A DNA stretch of 64,000 nucleotides from UTCHB3 sp964625575. Its GTDB lineage: Bacteria > Bacteroidota > Ignavibacteria > Ignavibacteriales > Ignavibacteriaceae. The stretch covers positions 1 to 64,000 of the forward strand of contig CAZVBQ010000005.1 of NCBI GenBank assembly GCA_964625575.1, in the 5' to 3' direction. Shown piece by piece: positions 36,008 to 43,563 of the stretch. Below the pieces are notes generated by a model. That model was not told the origin of the DNA. It did no database searches and saw only the letters and a program-made list of their open reading frames with translations. The stretch's first letter is position 1. Each line of letters starts with the position of its first letter. The position numbers and the translations under genes were made by a program.

Positions 36008-36719
36008 AAGAAGGCTTTTCCACCTTTTAGTTGCAGCCGGCGGGGTTATGTTCCTGACCGGCTGTTCACTTTTTGAGCCCGCGACCGGCAGGGGTACACA
36101 TCCCACTGACACGAATCCCCCCAAGCCGGAGGTATCAACCACGCGGGTTCCTGAAGAAACCAAAAAACCGGAAATACCGGCCCCCAAAAAAGAAGAGGAA
36201 CTCCGGATTCCGGTAGCCGACACTTCCGACAGCGGCGCCGATGAGGAATATTACTATCTTCCCGAGTCAGAAATGATCTCGATGGACGATCTGATAATGG
36301 ACAATGTCGGGAACCTGACCGACAAGCAGAAGGAAAACCGTGACATACTTATAATGAACATCATCAAGTATCTCGGCGTGCCTTACGTTTGGGGTGGCAA
36401 CACGATGAACGGGCTTGACTGTTCGGGGTTCACAAAATTAGTGTTCAGAGAGGCATTCGCCATTGAGCTGTTCAGGGTTGCCCGCGATCAGTTCACGCAA
36501 GGTGAAGTGGTGCCCTCTTTTGAAGCCTTGCAGTTCGGTGATCTGATATTTTTCGATACCCGTCCTTCATCGCGTCCGGGTCATGTGGGTATCTACCTTG
36601 GGCACGGGCTTTTCGCTCACGCGAGCACCAAACAGGGCGTTATTGTTTCCTCGTTCGATACCAAATATTATCGTGATAAATACATGGGTGGTAGAAGGTT
36701 TAAGAACCTGTTTGAGTAA
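35997..36719 (+). CDS. NlpC/P60 family cell wall peptidase lipoprotein
   Basis: A 240-residue predicted lipoprotein. The signal peptide MVLRRRLFHLLVAAGG ends in lipobox LTGC with lipid-bearing Cys23. A Pro/Glu/Lys-rich linker follows. The NlpC/P60 domain (about 115-240) has catalytic Cys142 in LDCSGF, His196 in GHVGIY and His208 in FAHAS, so it should cleave peptidoglycan stem peptides. The frame is open further upstream inside the sigma gene, but TTG 35997 gives a proper signal peptide with AAGG upstream. It overlaps the sigma gene by 11 bases. Confidence 0.9.
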   Translation: MVLRRRLFHLLVAAGGVMFLTGCSLFEPATGRGTHPTDTNPPKPEVSTTRVPEETKKPEIPAPKKEEELRIPVADTSDSGADEEYYYLPESEMISMDDLIMDNVGNLTDKQKENRDILIMNIIKYLGVPYVWGGNTMNGLDCSGFTKLVFREAFAIELFRVARDQFTQGEVVPSFEALQFGDLIFFDTRPSSRPGHVGIYLGHGLFAHASTKQGVIVSSFDTKYYRDKYMGGRRFKNLFE

Positions 36720-36755
36720 GGCCAAAGGCTGAAATTCCCGTTAAATTTACCGGAT

Positions 36756-36785
36756 AAAAAAAACTGCCCTGATCTTTCAAAGCAG
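36756..36785 (-). terminator. Terminator for the TlpA-like gene (minus strand)
   Basis: Read on the minus strand, CTGCTTTGA pairs with TCAGGGCAG (nine pairs, two of them G-T) around loop AAGA, followed by eight T's. It lies about 80 bases beyond the stop of the minus-strand gene and between two convergent genes. Confidence 0.8.
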
Positions 36786-36811
36786 CTTTAAAATTACGAA
36801 CAACTAATCGC

Positions 36812-36845
36812 TCATCACTCATTCCGCCACAGGCGGATCATCACT
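36812..36845. repeat. Palindrome flanked by direct repeats
   Basis: TCCGCC (36823-36828) and GGCGGA (36832-36837) form a 6-bp palindrome around ACA. Four bases before it and directly after it stands the same octamer TCATCACT (36812-36819 and 36838-36845). The following bases repeat CCACTAACCACTA. It looks like a small intergenic repeat element. Confidence 0.5.
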
Positions 36846-36864
36846 AACCTCTGACCACTAACCA

Positions 36865-38757
36865 CTATTTAGCCATTTCAATCATCAGATCGATCTCTTT
36901 AAGCATTTCAGCTTCGTTATCGTTGAATCCTACAGATTCAAAGCGGATCTTTCCGGTGCGGTCGATGATGAATTTGGTGGGGATGCCTGAGACTTCATAG
37001 TCGGTGATCACCTGGTCTTTTTCATCCATCAGCACTCTAAACGGGTAACCGTTTTTGGTCATGAAGTCGATGGCGTTCTTCTTTTTGTCTTTCGCTGTCT
37101 CCCAGGCGTTCACGAAAAGGAAAACCACGTTGGGGTCTGACTTGTACTTCTCAACCGCTTTTTTCAGGGTGGGGAATGAAGCGATGCATGGGCCGCACCA
37201 TGTTGCCCAGAAATCGAGGATAACAATTTTACCTCTGAGTTTCGAGAGGCTAACCTCTTGTCCTTCTGTATCAAGAAGGGTGAAATCGTTGGCGGGGAGG
37301 TCGAGCTGTTCTTTCTTTAGTTTGCCCGTCAGCACTTTTTCAGCTTTTTTATCGAGTTCAGCGATGAGCCCTGTTAAACCCTCATCCGAACCGTTTTCAG
37401 CTTTGTAAAACACACCGATCAGGCTGTCGATATCCTTGTTCGATTTGGCTTCCGCCTTAAGCTGTTTCGCCAACTCCAGCGCTTCATTTCTTTTACCTGA
37501 ACCGGCCAAGGCATCGAGGTATTCTGCGAGAACGGAGGGATCTTCCATGCGTGAAGCCTTTGCCGACGTTTCAAACATCTCGAGGGCTTCCGCTTTCTTG
37601 CCGAGCTTTTTGAACGCAAGACCCCGCGTGTATGCAATTATTGAGAGGGTGCCGTCAAGCCCGGAAATGTAGAGGCTTTTAGGGGTTTCCACCGGTTTTT
37701 TCTTCAAGTCTTTTTTCTCGATCATGATTTTATCAAGAGCAACCTTGCTGATCAAGAGGGCGAGGTCAGGCTTTGGCTCCTTCTCATTCAGGTACTTTCT
37801 GGCGTTCCTGTTGTAGAACATAGTCGAAGGTTCAAGTCCGGTGGTTACAATCTCTTTTTCGATCTTGGGCCATTCAAGGTTCTTGCCGAACGCGTTCAAA
37901 TAGACGTCGGTAAGTGTTGTACCCCTGTCATCGCCCGGGAAGTTTTTAAGGAATTCAAGCAGCATTTCTTTCTGCTTTTTAAGGTCTTTCTCACCTCTGA
38001 CCGCGTTGAAACGGTCGGTGATGACGAAATCGTTTTTAGGGAATTTCGAGGCGAGCATGCTTCTGTATTTGGATGCGGATTCCGCTTCGCGGACTACTTC
38101 GTATCCGCGGGTCAAGGCTACAAGATGAGCTTCATCGAGGTCTTTAACCGCGGCGAACTCAGCGAGGTCTTTTCTAATAAGGCTGTCGTACAGATCCGCT
38201 TTCACCCTTCTGAGGAGACTGACATAGACAGGGTAATACTCAACCTTAAGTGAAGGGTTGATCACAAAATCGTTATTTATCAGTTTGAAGAGTTCCTTGT
38301 TCTTAAGCGACATTTCCGCGATATCGCCGTAATTCCTCATGAAATCAACGTAAGCGGCGTCAGATCCTTTGATGGCGTCGCCGTTCTTTTCATAAAGCGG
38401 GATTCTGAAGCCCCTTTTCTCGTTGTTTTCGAGTCCTTTAGAGCCTTTGAACACCACCACGAGCGAGCGCGTTCCGGGTTGGGACTTGAAGGTTGCCTTC
38501 CACTGGCTGCCGTCCTTTGTCATCACCACTTCACTTGCGACAGGTTGTTTTGAAGAATGTTCAAAAACAAGAAGTGTCAGCGCCTCCTCTTTTTCCACCT
38601 GACTGCCCTGGGCGTCGAAGGTTACCGTCACCTCTTCACCCGCCACCGGCTTCGCCGGCTCAAAAGAAAAGTTCGTTGAAACAGTATTGTTGGTTGTACA
38701 TGATAAAGTGAGCATGAAGCTCAACAGCGCCAGCATTAAAACCGGTTTGAATTTCAT
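36865..38757 (-). CDS. TlpA-like thioredoxin-fold lipoprotein with TPR-like middle
   Basis: A 630-residue predicted periplasmic lipoprotein. The signal ends LTLSC with Cys20 the probable lipid site. An Ig-like beta region (about 25-125) and a long helical, TPR-like region (about 130-480) follow. The C-terminal thioredoxin fold of the TlpA/redoxin type (about 490-630) has the redox motif WCGPC and the cis-proline context GIPTKF. Such proteins reduce disulfides in envelope proteins. The substrate is unknown. It is transcribed alone, toward the NlpC gene. Confidence 0.88.
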   Translation of the reverse strand: MKFKPVLMLALLSFMLTLSCTTNNTVSTNFSFEPAKPVAGEEVTVTFDAQGSQVEKEEALTLLVFEHSSKQPVASEVVMTKDGSQWKATFKSQPGTRSLVVVFKGSKGLENNEKRGFRIPLYEKNGDAIKGSDAAYVDFMRNYGDIAEMSLKNKELFKLINNDFVINPSLKVEYYPVYVSLLRRVKADLYDSLIRKDLAEFAAVKDLDEAHLVALTRGYEVVREAESASKYRSMLASKFPKNDFVITDRFNAVRGEKDLKKQKEMLLEFLKNFPGDDRGTTLTDVYLNAFGKNLEWPKIEKEIVTTGLEPSTMFYNRNARKYLNEKEPKPDLALLISKVALDKIMIEKKDLKKKPVETPKSLYISGLDGTLSIIAYTRGLAFKKLGKKAEALEMFETSAKASRMEDPSVLAEYLDALAGSGKRNEALELAKQLKAEAKSNKDIDSLIGVFYKAENGSDEGLTGLIAELDKKAEKVLTGKLKKEQLDLPANDFTLLDTEGQEVSLSKLRGKIVILDFWATWCGPCIASFPTLKKAVEKYKSDPNVVFLFVNAWETAKDKKKNAIDFMTKNGYPFRVLMDEKDQVITDYEVSGIPTKFIIDRTGKIRFESVGFNDNEAEMLKEIDLMIEMAK

Positions 38758-38917
38758 TGATTCTCCGAAAAATTGTTAAACAAAATTAATATTTGACAGC
38801 GGAAAAATTGGTATAAATTGGATTGACGGAGGATTATCGATTCGGAGAGAAGGGGAGTTTCTTTTTTAACAGCTAAATTAGTCCAACAGATTATTTTGAT
38901 TTCCGGAAAAATCCCCT

Positions 38918-40648
38918 TTGAACCTCGAAACCCTCTTTCAAAAAGACATTGACGATGTTGCTTATACCGTGTTGGATGTTGAGACCACGGGTCTCGATCC
39001 GCGGTATGAGAAGGTAATTGAGTTCGCGGGATACAGGATTGAGAAGGGGGAGATAGTTGACAGTTTTGTCTCGTTCTTCAATCCGGAGCGGAGGCTTGAC
39101 CCTTACATTGTGATGTTCACCGGGATACGTGATGAAGACCTTGAAGATGCCCCCTCGTTTGAACAGATGGCATCTAAAATAATGGAGCTTCTTGATGGCT
39201 CGGTGATTGTTGGACATAATATCCAGTTTGATGTCAAGTTTCTTGAGGCGGAGTTTCTCAATGCAGGGTATGAGAGCTTCAAACCGGTGACTTTCTGCAC
39301 ACTAAGGGGGGCAAAAAGGCTCTACCCACAGTTGAAATCGAAGAGGCTGGAGTCTGTCCGTGACCATTTGAACATTGCGCCCGGGGTGACTCACAGGGCG
39401 TATTCAGACGCGATGGCAACCGCGGGAATATTCCTTAAAATGACGGAAAAACTGAAAAAAGAGTTCGCCCTCTCCCGTTTGCAAGACCTCCTCGGGTTTC
39501 AGTATATCCCTCCCCGCGACATTTCCCGCAAATTCCCGCAAACACTCGCGCAAACCGGCTTTGAAATTCCCGCGATCCCCGATCTTCCCGGCAATTACTG
39601 GTTTCTCGACGACAGCGACAATATTATTTATATCGGCAAATCGAAAACCCTTCGCAAGCGCCTTTCGCAGCACCTGATGGACAACGCCTCGGGGAAGAGC
39701 AAGCTGATCCTCGGCACGGCGGTCCGCCTTTGCTACGAGACCACCTCAACGGAAGTGATGGCTCTCGTTAAAGAAGCTCAGCTTATCAAAAAATTCAAAC
39801 CGAAACACAATGTCCAGCTAAAGAACTACGGGAATAAATACTTCATCCGGGTTTCCGTGAGGCACCAATTCCCGAAACTTGAGATCGTAAATAATTTTGA
39901 TCTCGACGGTAATGATTATTTCGGGCTGTTCATTTCGCGAAGCCGGTCGGAGGAAATTCTTGAGATAGCCGAAAAATCTTTCCGCCTGCGCACGTGCACT
40001 CAAAAAGAATTAGATAAAGGGAGGGCGTGCTTCATGGCCACGATCGACAGATGTGTCGCACCGTGCGAGAGGGAAGCCGGGGATGAATATCGCGCCGAAC
40101 TTCAGAAATTCTATGATTTTATGGCGGGGAGCAACAGTGATCTTATTTCAAACCTCATCAAACGGATGACGGCGTACTCTGCTGATCTGAAGTTTGAACA
40201 GGCAGCGGAAATAAAGAAAACCGTTGATCTGGTTCTGAATCAGGTTCACCGGTCGTCACTTCTGAAGGAGCCGGTTAACAGGGCAAACGTGCTGATATCC
40301 GTCGCGGGTGATGGAGGAGTGAGTGACCACTTTCTTTTGCTGGAAGGGAAGGTCTATATCAGAGGTTTCTCCGCGGGAGGGTATGATAATTTTGACGACG
40401 CGCTCGACGATTTTTTTATGGGCACCAACCGGCTAGATATCTTCCCGGTGGATGAGGATTATGAGAGGATGCGGATCATTCTGAACTGGGCGGTGCAGAA
40501 CCGGGAGCGGGTTAAAATTTATTACCTTAACGACTTCAATTCGAAATCAGAGCTCTTCAAAAAAATGTCATCATCGTTTTTCGCAAAGGTGGAATACCGG
40601 GAGATTACAGGTGAGATTGATATAAGGAAACTGAATCTGAATCTGTGA
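38918..40648 (+). CDS. DEDDh exonuclease fused to UvrC-like GIY-YIG nuclease
   Basis: A 576-residue DNA repair-type protein. Residues 15-175 form a DnaQ-like 3'-5' exonuclease with Asp20, Glu22, Asp105, His159 and Asp164. Residues about 218-300 form a UvrC-type GIY-YIG domain with YIG at 238-240, Arg248 and Glu286. A cysteine-rich stretch near 365-395, as in UvrC, and a UVR motif (DLKFEQAAEI) follow. The UvrC C-terminal endonuclease half and HhH are missing, as in Cho. Similar fusions are known in other bacteria. The start is TTG 38918. Confidence 0.88.
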   Translation: MNLETLFQKDIDDVAYTVLDVETTGLDPRYEKVIEFAGYRIEKGEIVDSFVSFFNPERRLDPYIVMFTGIRDEDLEDAPSFEQMASKIMELLDGSVIVGHNIQFDVKFLEAEFLNAGYESFKPVTFCTLRGAKRLYPQLKSKRLESVRDHLNIAPGVTHRAYSDAMATAGIFLKMTEKLKKEFALSRLQDLLGFQYIPPRDISRKFPQTLAQTGFEIPAIPDLPGNYWFLDDSDNIIYIGKSKTLRKRLSQHLMDNASGKSKLILGTAVRLCYETTSTEVMALVKEAQLIKKFKPKHNVQLKNYGNKYFIRVSVRHQFPKLEIVNNFDLDGNDYFGLFISRSRSEEILEIAEKSFRLRTCTQKELDKGRACFMATIDRCVAPCEREAGDEYRAELQKFYDFMAGSNSDLISNLIKRMTAYSADLKFEQAAEIKKTVDLVLNQVHRSSLLKEPVNRANVLISVAGDGGVSDHFLLLEGKVYIRGFSAGGYDNFDDALDDFFMGTNRLDIFPVDEDYERMRIILNWAVQNRERVKIYYLNDFNSKSELFKKMSSSFFAKVEYREITGEIDIRKLNLNL

Positions 40649-40661
40649 TCAGTGCCCGGTG

Positions 40662-41408
40662 TTAGTCGAGTTTATTCTTTAAATTGTTCATCCCTGAAGC
40701 GCTCACAGGGAAGGTTGATCCATCGTGAAGCAGGAGGATGCCGGCACCTTCGGAGTCTTTGGTGAGTTTTTCCGCGCTTGTCAGATTCACGATGAATGAA
40801 CGGTGTATCCTCGTAAAAATAACCGGATCGAGCTTCCCTTCGAGCGCTTTAAGTGTTACCTTCTTCATATATTTTCTCCCCTTCACGTGGATAGTTACAT
40901 AGTCATCCATCGCCTCGAAACAGGTGATATCGGCAGTCTTTATCAGCACGATATCCCCTTTGTGCTTCACTGAAATGGTGGTTACATAATTTCCGGCGCC
41001 GCTGTTAAGTTCACTAAGATTCTCGCGGTATTCCTTTATCAGTTTATCAGACGCGAGTTTTTCAGAAGCCTTTTGTGTCGCCGCAAGAAAACGGTCATAC
41101 TCAACCGGTTTCAGGAGGTAATCGAGCGCGTTTTTCTCAAAAGCTTTTACCGCGTATTCATCGTATGCGGTGGTGAAGATAATCAGAGGGGGGTCTTCCA
41201 AAAGATCGGGGATGGATATCCCTGAAATGCCGGGCATCCTGATATCAAGGTAAACAAGATCGGGCTTAAGTTGATCAATCTTTTCGAGCGCGTCATTTCC
41301 ATTAACGGCTTCACCGGCTACTTCCACAATTCCGGAGTCTGAACAGTATTTCCGCAACAGAGCCCGTGCCAAAGGTTCATCGTCAACAATCAGGGCGCGG
41401 AGCATCAT
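40662..41408 (-). CDS. LytTR-family response regulator
   Basis: A 248-residue two-component regulator. The receiver domain (about 3-120) has phosphoacceptor Asp55 in YLDIRMPG. The C-terminal LytTR DNA-binding domain (about 145-248) has FTRIHRSFIVNL. Its start overlaps the end of the kinase gene by four bases (ATGA), so kinase and regulator are cotranslated. ATG 41405 is an alternative start one codon later. Targets are unknown, but LytTR proteins often control envelope or secretion genes. Confidence 0.95.
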   Translation of the reverse strand: MMLRALIVDDEPLARALLRKYCSDSGIVEVAGEAVNGNDALEKIDQLKPDLVYLDIRMPGISGISIPDLLEDPPLIIFTTAYDEYAVKAFEKNALDYLLKPVEYDRFLAATQKASEKLASDKLIKEYRENLSELNSGAGNYVTTISVKHKGDIVLIKTADITCFEAMDDYVTIHVKGRKYMKKVTLKALEGKLDPVIFTRIHRSFIVNLTSAEKLTKDSEGAGILLLHDGSTFPVSASGMNNLKNKLD

Positions 41409-42439
41409 ATTTTATCCATCGGGAGGTTAAGAGTTACGGTAAATTCACCATTTCCGGAATTGACGTTCATCCCGGCTTCTGAACCGTAATTCAGGCGGAG
41501 AATATCACCAATATTTTTGAGTCCTGAACCGAGTCCGCTCTTCCTCCCCGTCACTTCCCCCGTATTGTTCACGACGCTGATCAATAGCCTGTCGTGGTCA
41601 ATTTTTGTGCTCCAGCGGATGAAGGCGTCTTCAGAAAGTGTTTCAACCCCGTGTTTGACCGCGTTTTCAGCCAGAGGGAGCAGAATGAAAGAGGGCACCT
41701 TCACTTCGCTTGTTCCGGGCGAGATGTCATACACGGTTTTCATTCTTTCACCGAACCTGACCTGCTCGATCTCAAGGTATTTTTTAACATTGTTCAATTC
41801 TTCTTCCAGCGTGAGGAAGTGCTTCTGCTTCGCCTCAAGGGATAGCCGGATGAAACCGGCGAGTTTCTCGATCACAGTGGCGGAAAGCCCGGGGTCAAGC
41901 CGGACGAGCGCTGCAACGGAGTTCAGGCTGTTAAAAATGAAGTGCGGGTTCACCTGTAGTTTCAGGATGTTAAGTTCCGCTTCTATCAGTTGTGCCTTAA
42001 GTGCTTCCTCTGTTCGTACACTCTCGATATTAAGGAAATATGCCTTGATAAGATAAATAAAAGCCGTGAAAGTGAAGTAGAGGATCAGCCCGATAAAAAA
42101 ACGGGTGACAAAATTCTCTGTAAAGAAGCGTTGGTACGCGGGATCGGTGAAAAGGAGGTTCGGGAGTACAATGCTCGTCAGGTTGGTCCAGAAAACTGAA
42201 ACCACCACGCCCGCCGTCAGGTGGATGACGATGAATTTTTCAAGCCGCTCGAGTTCAAAAGGGACAAACCTGTATAACTGGAACAATCCTGCTGAAAAAC
42301 CTGTCAGCAGGATTGTTGAAATCACTGAATCTGTCACTGCCTGCCACATCGTTATTCCCGTGTTGTAAAAGAGGAACAGGGAAGAGGCGACCGCCAGTAC
42401 AACCAGTAACGTAATTAAATTAAGGGCTTTACGGGTCAA
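41405..42439 (-). CDS. LytS/YehU-type sensor histidine kinase
   Basis: A 344-residue membrane kinase. About four hydrophobic spans lie in residues 6-134. The phosphorylation motif NPHFIFNSL has His166, and a HATPase domain (about 235-340) has an N box with ENAVKHGV and a glycine-rich G box. It starts at TTG 42439, overlapping the upstream gene by four bases (TTGA), so the three minus-strand genes form one operon. The signal is not evident. Confidence 0.95.
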   Translation of the reverse strand: MTRKALNLITLLVVLAVASSLFLFYNTGITMWQAVTDSVISTILLTGFSAGLFQLYRFVPFELERLEKFIVIHLTAGVVVSVFWTNLTSIVLPNLLFTDPAYQRFFTENFVTRFFIGLILYFTFTAFIYLIKAYFLNIESVRTEEALKAQLIEAELNILKLQVNPHFIFNSLNSVAALVRLDPGLSATVIEKLAGFIRLSLEAKQKHFLTLEEELNNVKKYLEIEQVRFGERMKTVYDISPGTSEVKVPSFILLPLAENAVKHGVETLSEDAFIRWSTKIDHDRLLISVVNNTGEVTGRKSGLGSGLKNIGDILRLNYGSEAGMNVNSGNGEFTVTLNLPMDKI

Positions 42440-43164
42440 AACACTTTCATTTCGCCACCGCCGAATAGAACGAGCCCTTTGATGACGAGGGTTTTGTTTT
42501 CGTCGATATCTTCAACGCGGTAGTTGTATTTTTTGCTCGAGAAACCGCCAAAAAGCGACACCACGTCAACTTTCACGTTCCAGTTCGAAGGGACGGTCAG
42601 ATCGCATCCGCCGAAGATCACGAAAAGATCGAGAACGTTATCGCCATCCGAAAGTTCGCAGTCGCGGAGGAATATTTCCGAACCGCCGAAGATGATGGTG
42701 ATATTTCCGCCTTTGAAGTTCTTGCTGTTAACAATTCTCTTGTTTCCGCCGAAAATCGACATTTCATCGAGGACATCCCTGTCAGAGCGGTATTTTCTGC
42801 CGGGTTCATCATAGTCGGTGTTGCCGAGTTCGGCTTCCCTCTGCTTCTCAACGTGGCGGTATATGATGTAGAACCCGAGCGCCAGGAGGATGACCGGGAA
42901 AATAAAATCGGAGTAGTTCAGGCCGAACGCCCTGAGCAACATGCCGGTACCACCAAGCCCCATGAAGAGGTAAGAGAGTGACTTCCTGCGTGAGTTGACG
43001 AGAAGGACGACACCGATCAGGAAGACCATTGTGGGAAAAGAGAAAATGACGGCATTCAGTTGTTCGCCGATTATATCCACCTCTTTCAGGAAGTAGAGGA
43101 TTCCAAGAATAATCAGGCCTACGCCGATCAGTATTCTTGCTGTCTGTGATTGAACTTTAGCCAT
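42436..43164 (-). CDS. LiaF-like membrane protein
   Basis: A 242-residue protein with four or five N-terminal hydrophobic spans (about 8-105) and a C-terminal beta-rich domain with repeated FGG motifs (DEMSIFGGNKR, NITIIFGGSEIFL, LFVIFGGCDL, VSLFGG), typical of the LiaF C-terminal domain. In Firmicutes LiaF holds the LiaS kinase inactive until the envelope is damaged. Here it is the first gene before a sensor kinase and a regulator. That gives the operon a plausible envelope-stress role, although this kinase is of LytS rather than LiaS type. Confidence 0.88.
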   Translation of the reverse strand: MAKVQSQTARILIGVGLIILGILYFLKEVDIIGEQLNAVIFSFPTMVFLIGVVLLVNSRRKSLSYLFMGLGGTGMLLRAFGLNYSDFIFPVILLALGFYIIYRHVEKQREAELGNTDYDEPGRKYRSDRDVLDEMSIFGGNKRIVNSKNFKGGNITIIFGGSEIFLRDCELSDGDNVLDLFVIFGGCDLTVPSNWNVKVDVVSLFGGFSSKKYNYRVEDIDENKTLVIKGLVLFGGGEMKVF

Positions 43165-43563
43165 GGTGGACCTCGTTTATTTTTTACCGTAAATCAAAAA
43201 ATCTTCACCCGAATTATAGCATTGAAGTGGCGGGCTGCATAGTGAAAATCGGTGAGTGGCTTTATTACATCGGTGAACGGCGGCGGCGAAAAATATTTTG
43301 AGCGATTTTGAAATGAAATCGAAGTTGTGAAAAAATTAATTTGCTAAAGTGGTACAGGAACCGTAATTTTCGGACACAAAATCTGACGGCTGACTTCCGG
43401 ATTTTGCCCCCCGGCCGGTCTGACTACAACATCGGTCCACTATTACAAGCAACTTTTTGAGTTTAGCGCAATCTAATCTTTAGGGAAGCATTTTAAATTT
43501 TTTAAAATTGAGATTCGATATTAACATATCATCAGCAATTGTTACAACAGGAATTACTCTAAT
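43165..43563. other. Intergenic region between divergent liaF-like and nrdJ genes
   Basis: A stretch of 399 bases without a convincing gene. On the minus strand there is TGCTATAAT (TATAAT at plus positions 43213-43218), a possible extended -10 box 49 bases before the liaF-like start. On the plus strand the 120 bases before nrdJ are A/T-rich, but I find no clear TAnnTTTG element. I looked for, and did not find, the conserved boxes of a cobalamin riboswitch. Confidence 0.5.

Noticed and set aside
43165..43563. Cobalamin riboswitch before the B12-dependent reductase
   Set aside because: The conserved core boxes of the cobalamin riboswitch could not be found on the plus strand.
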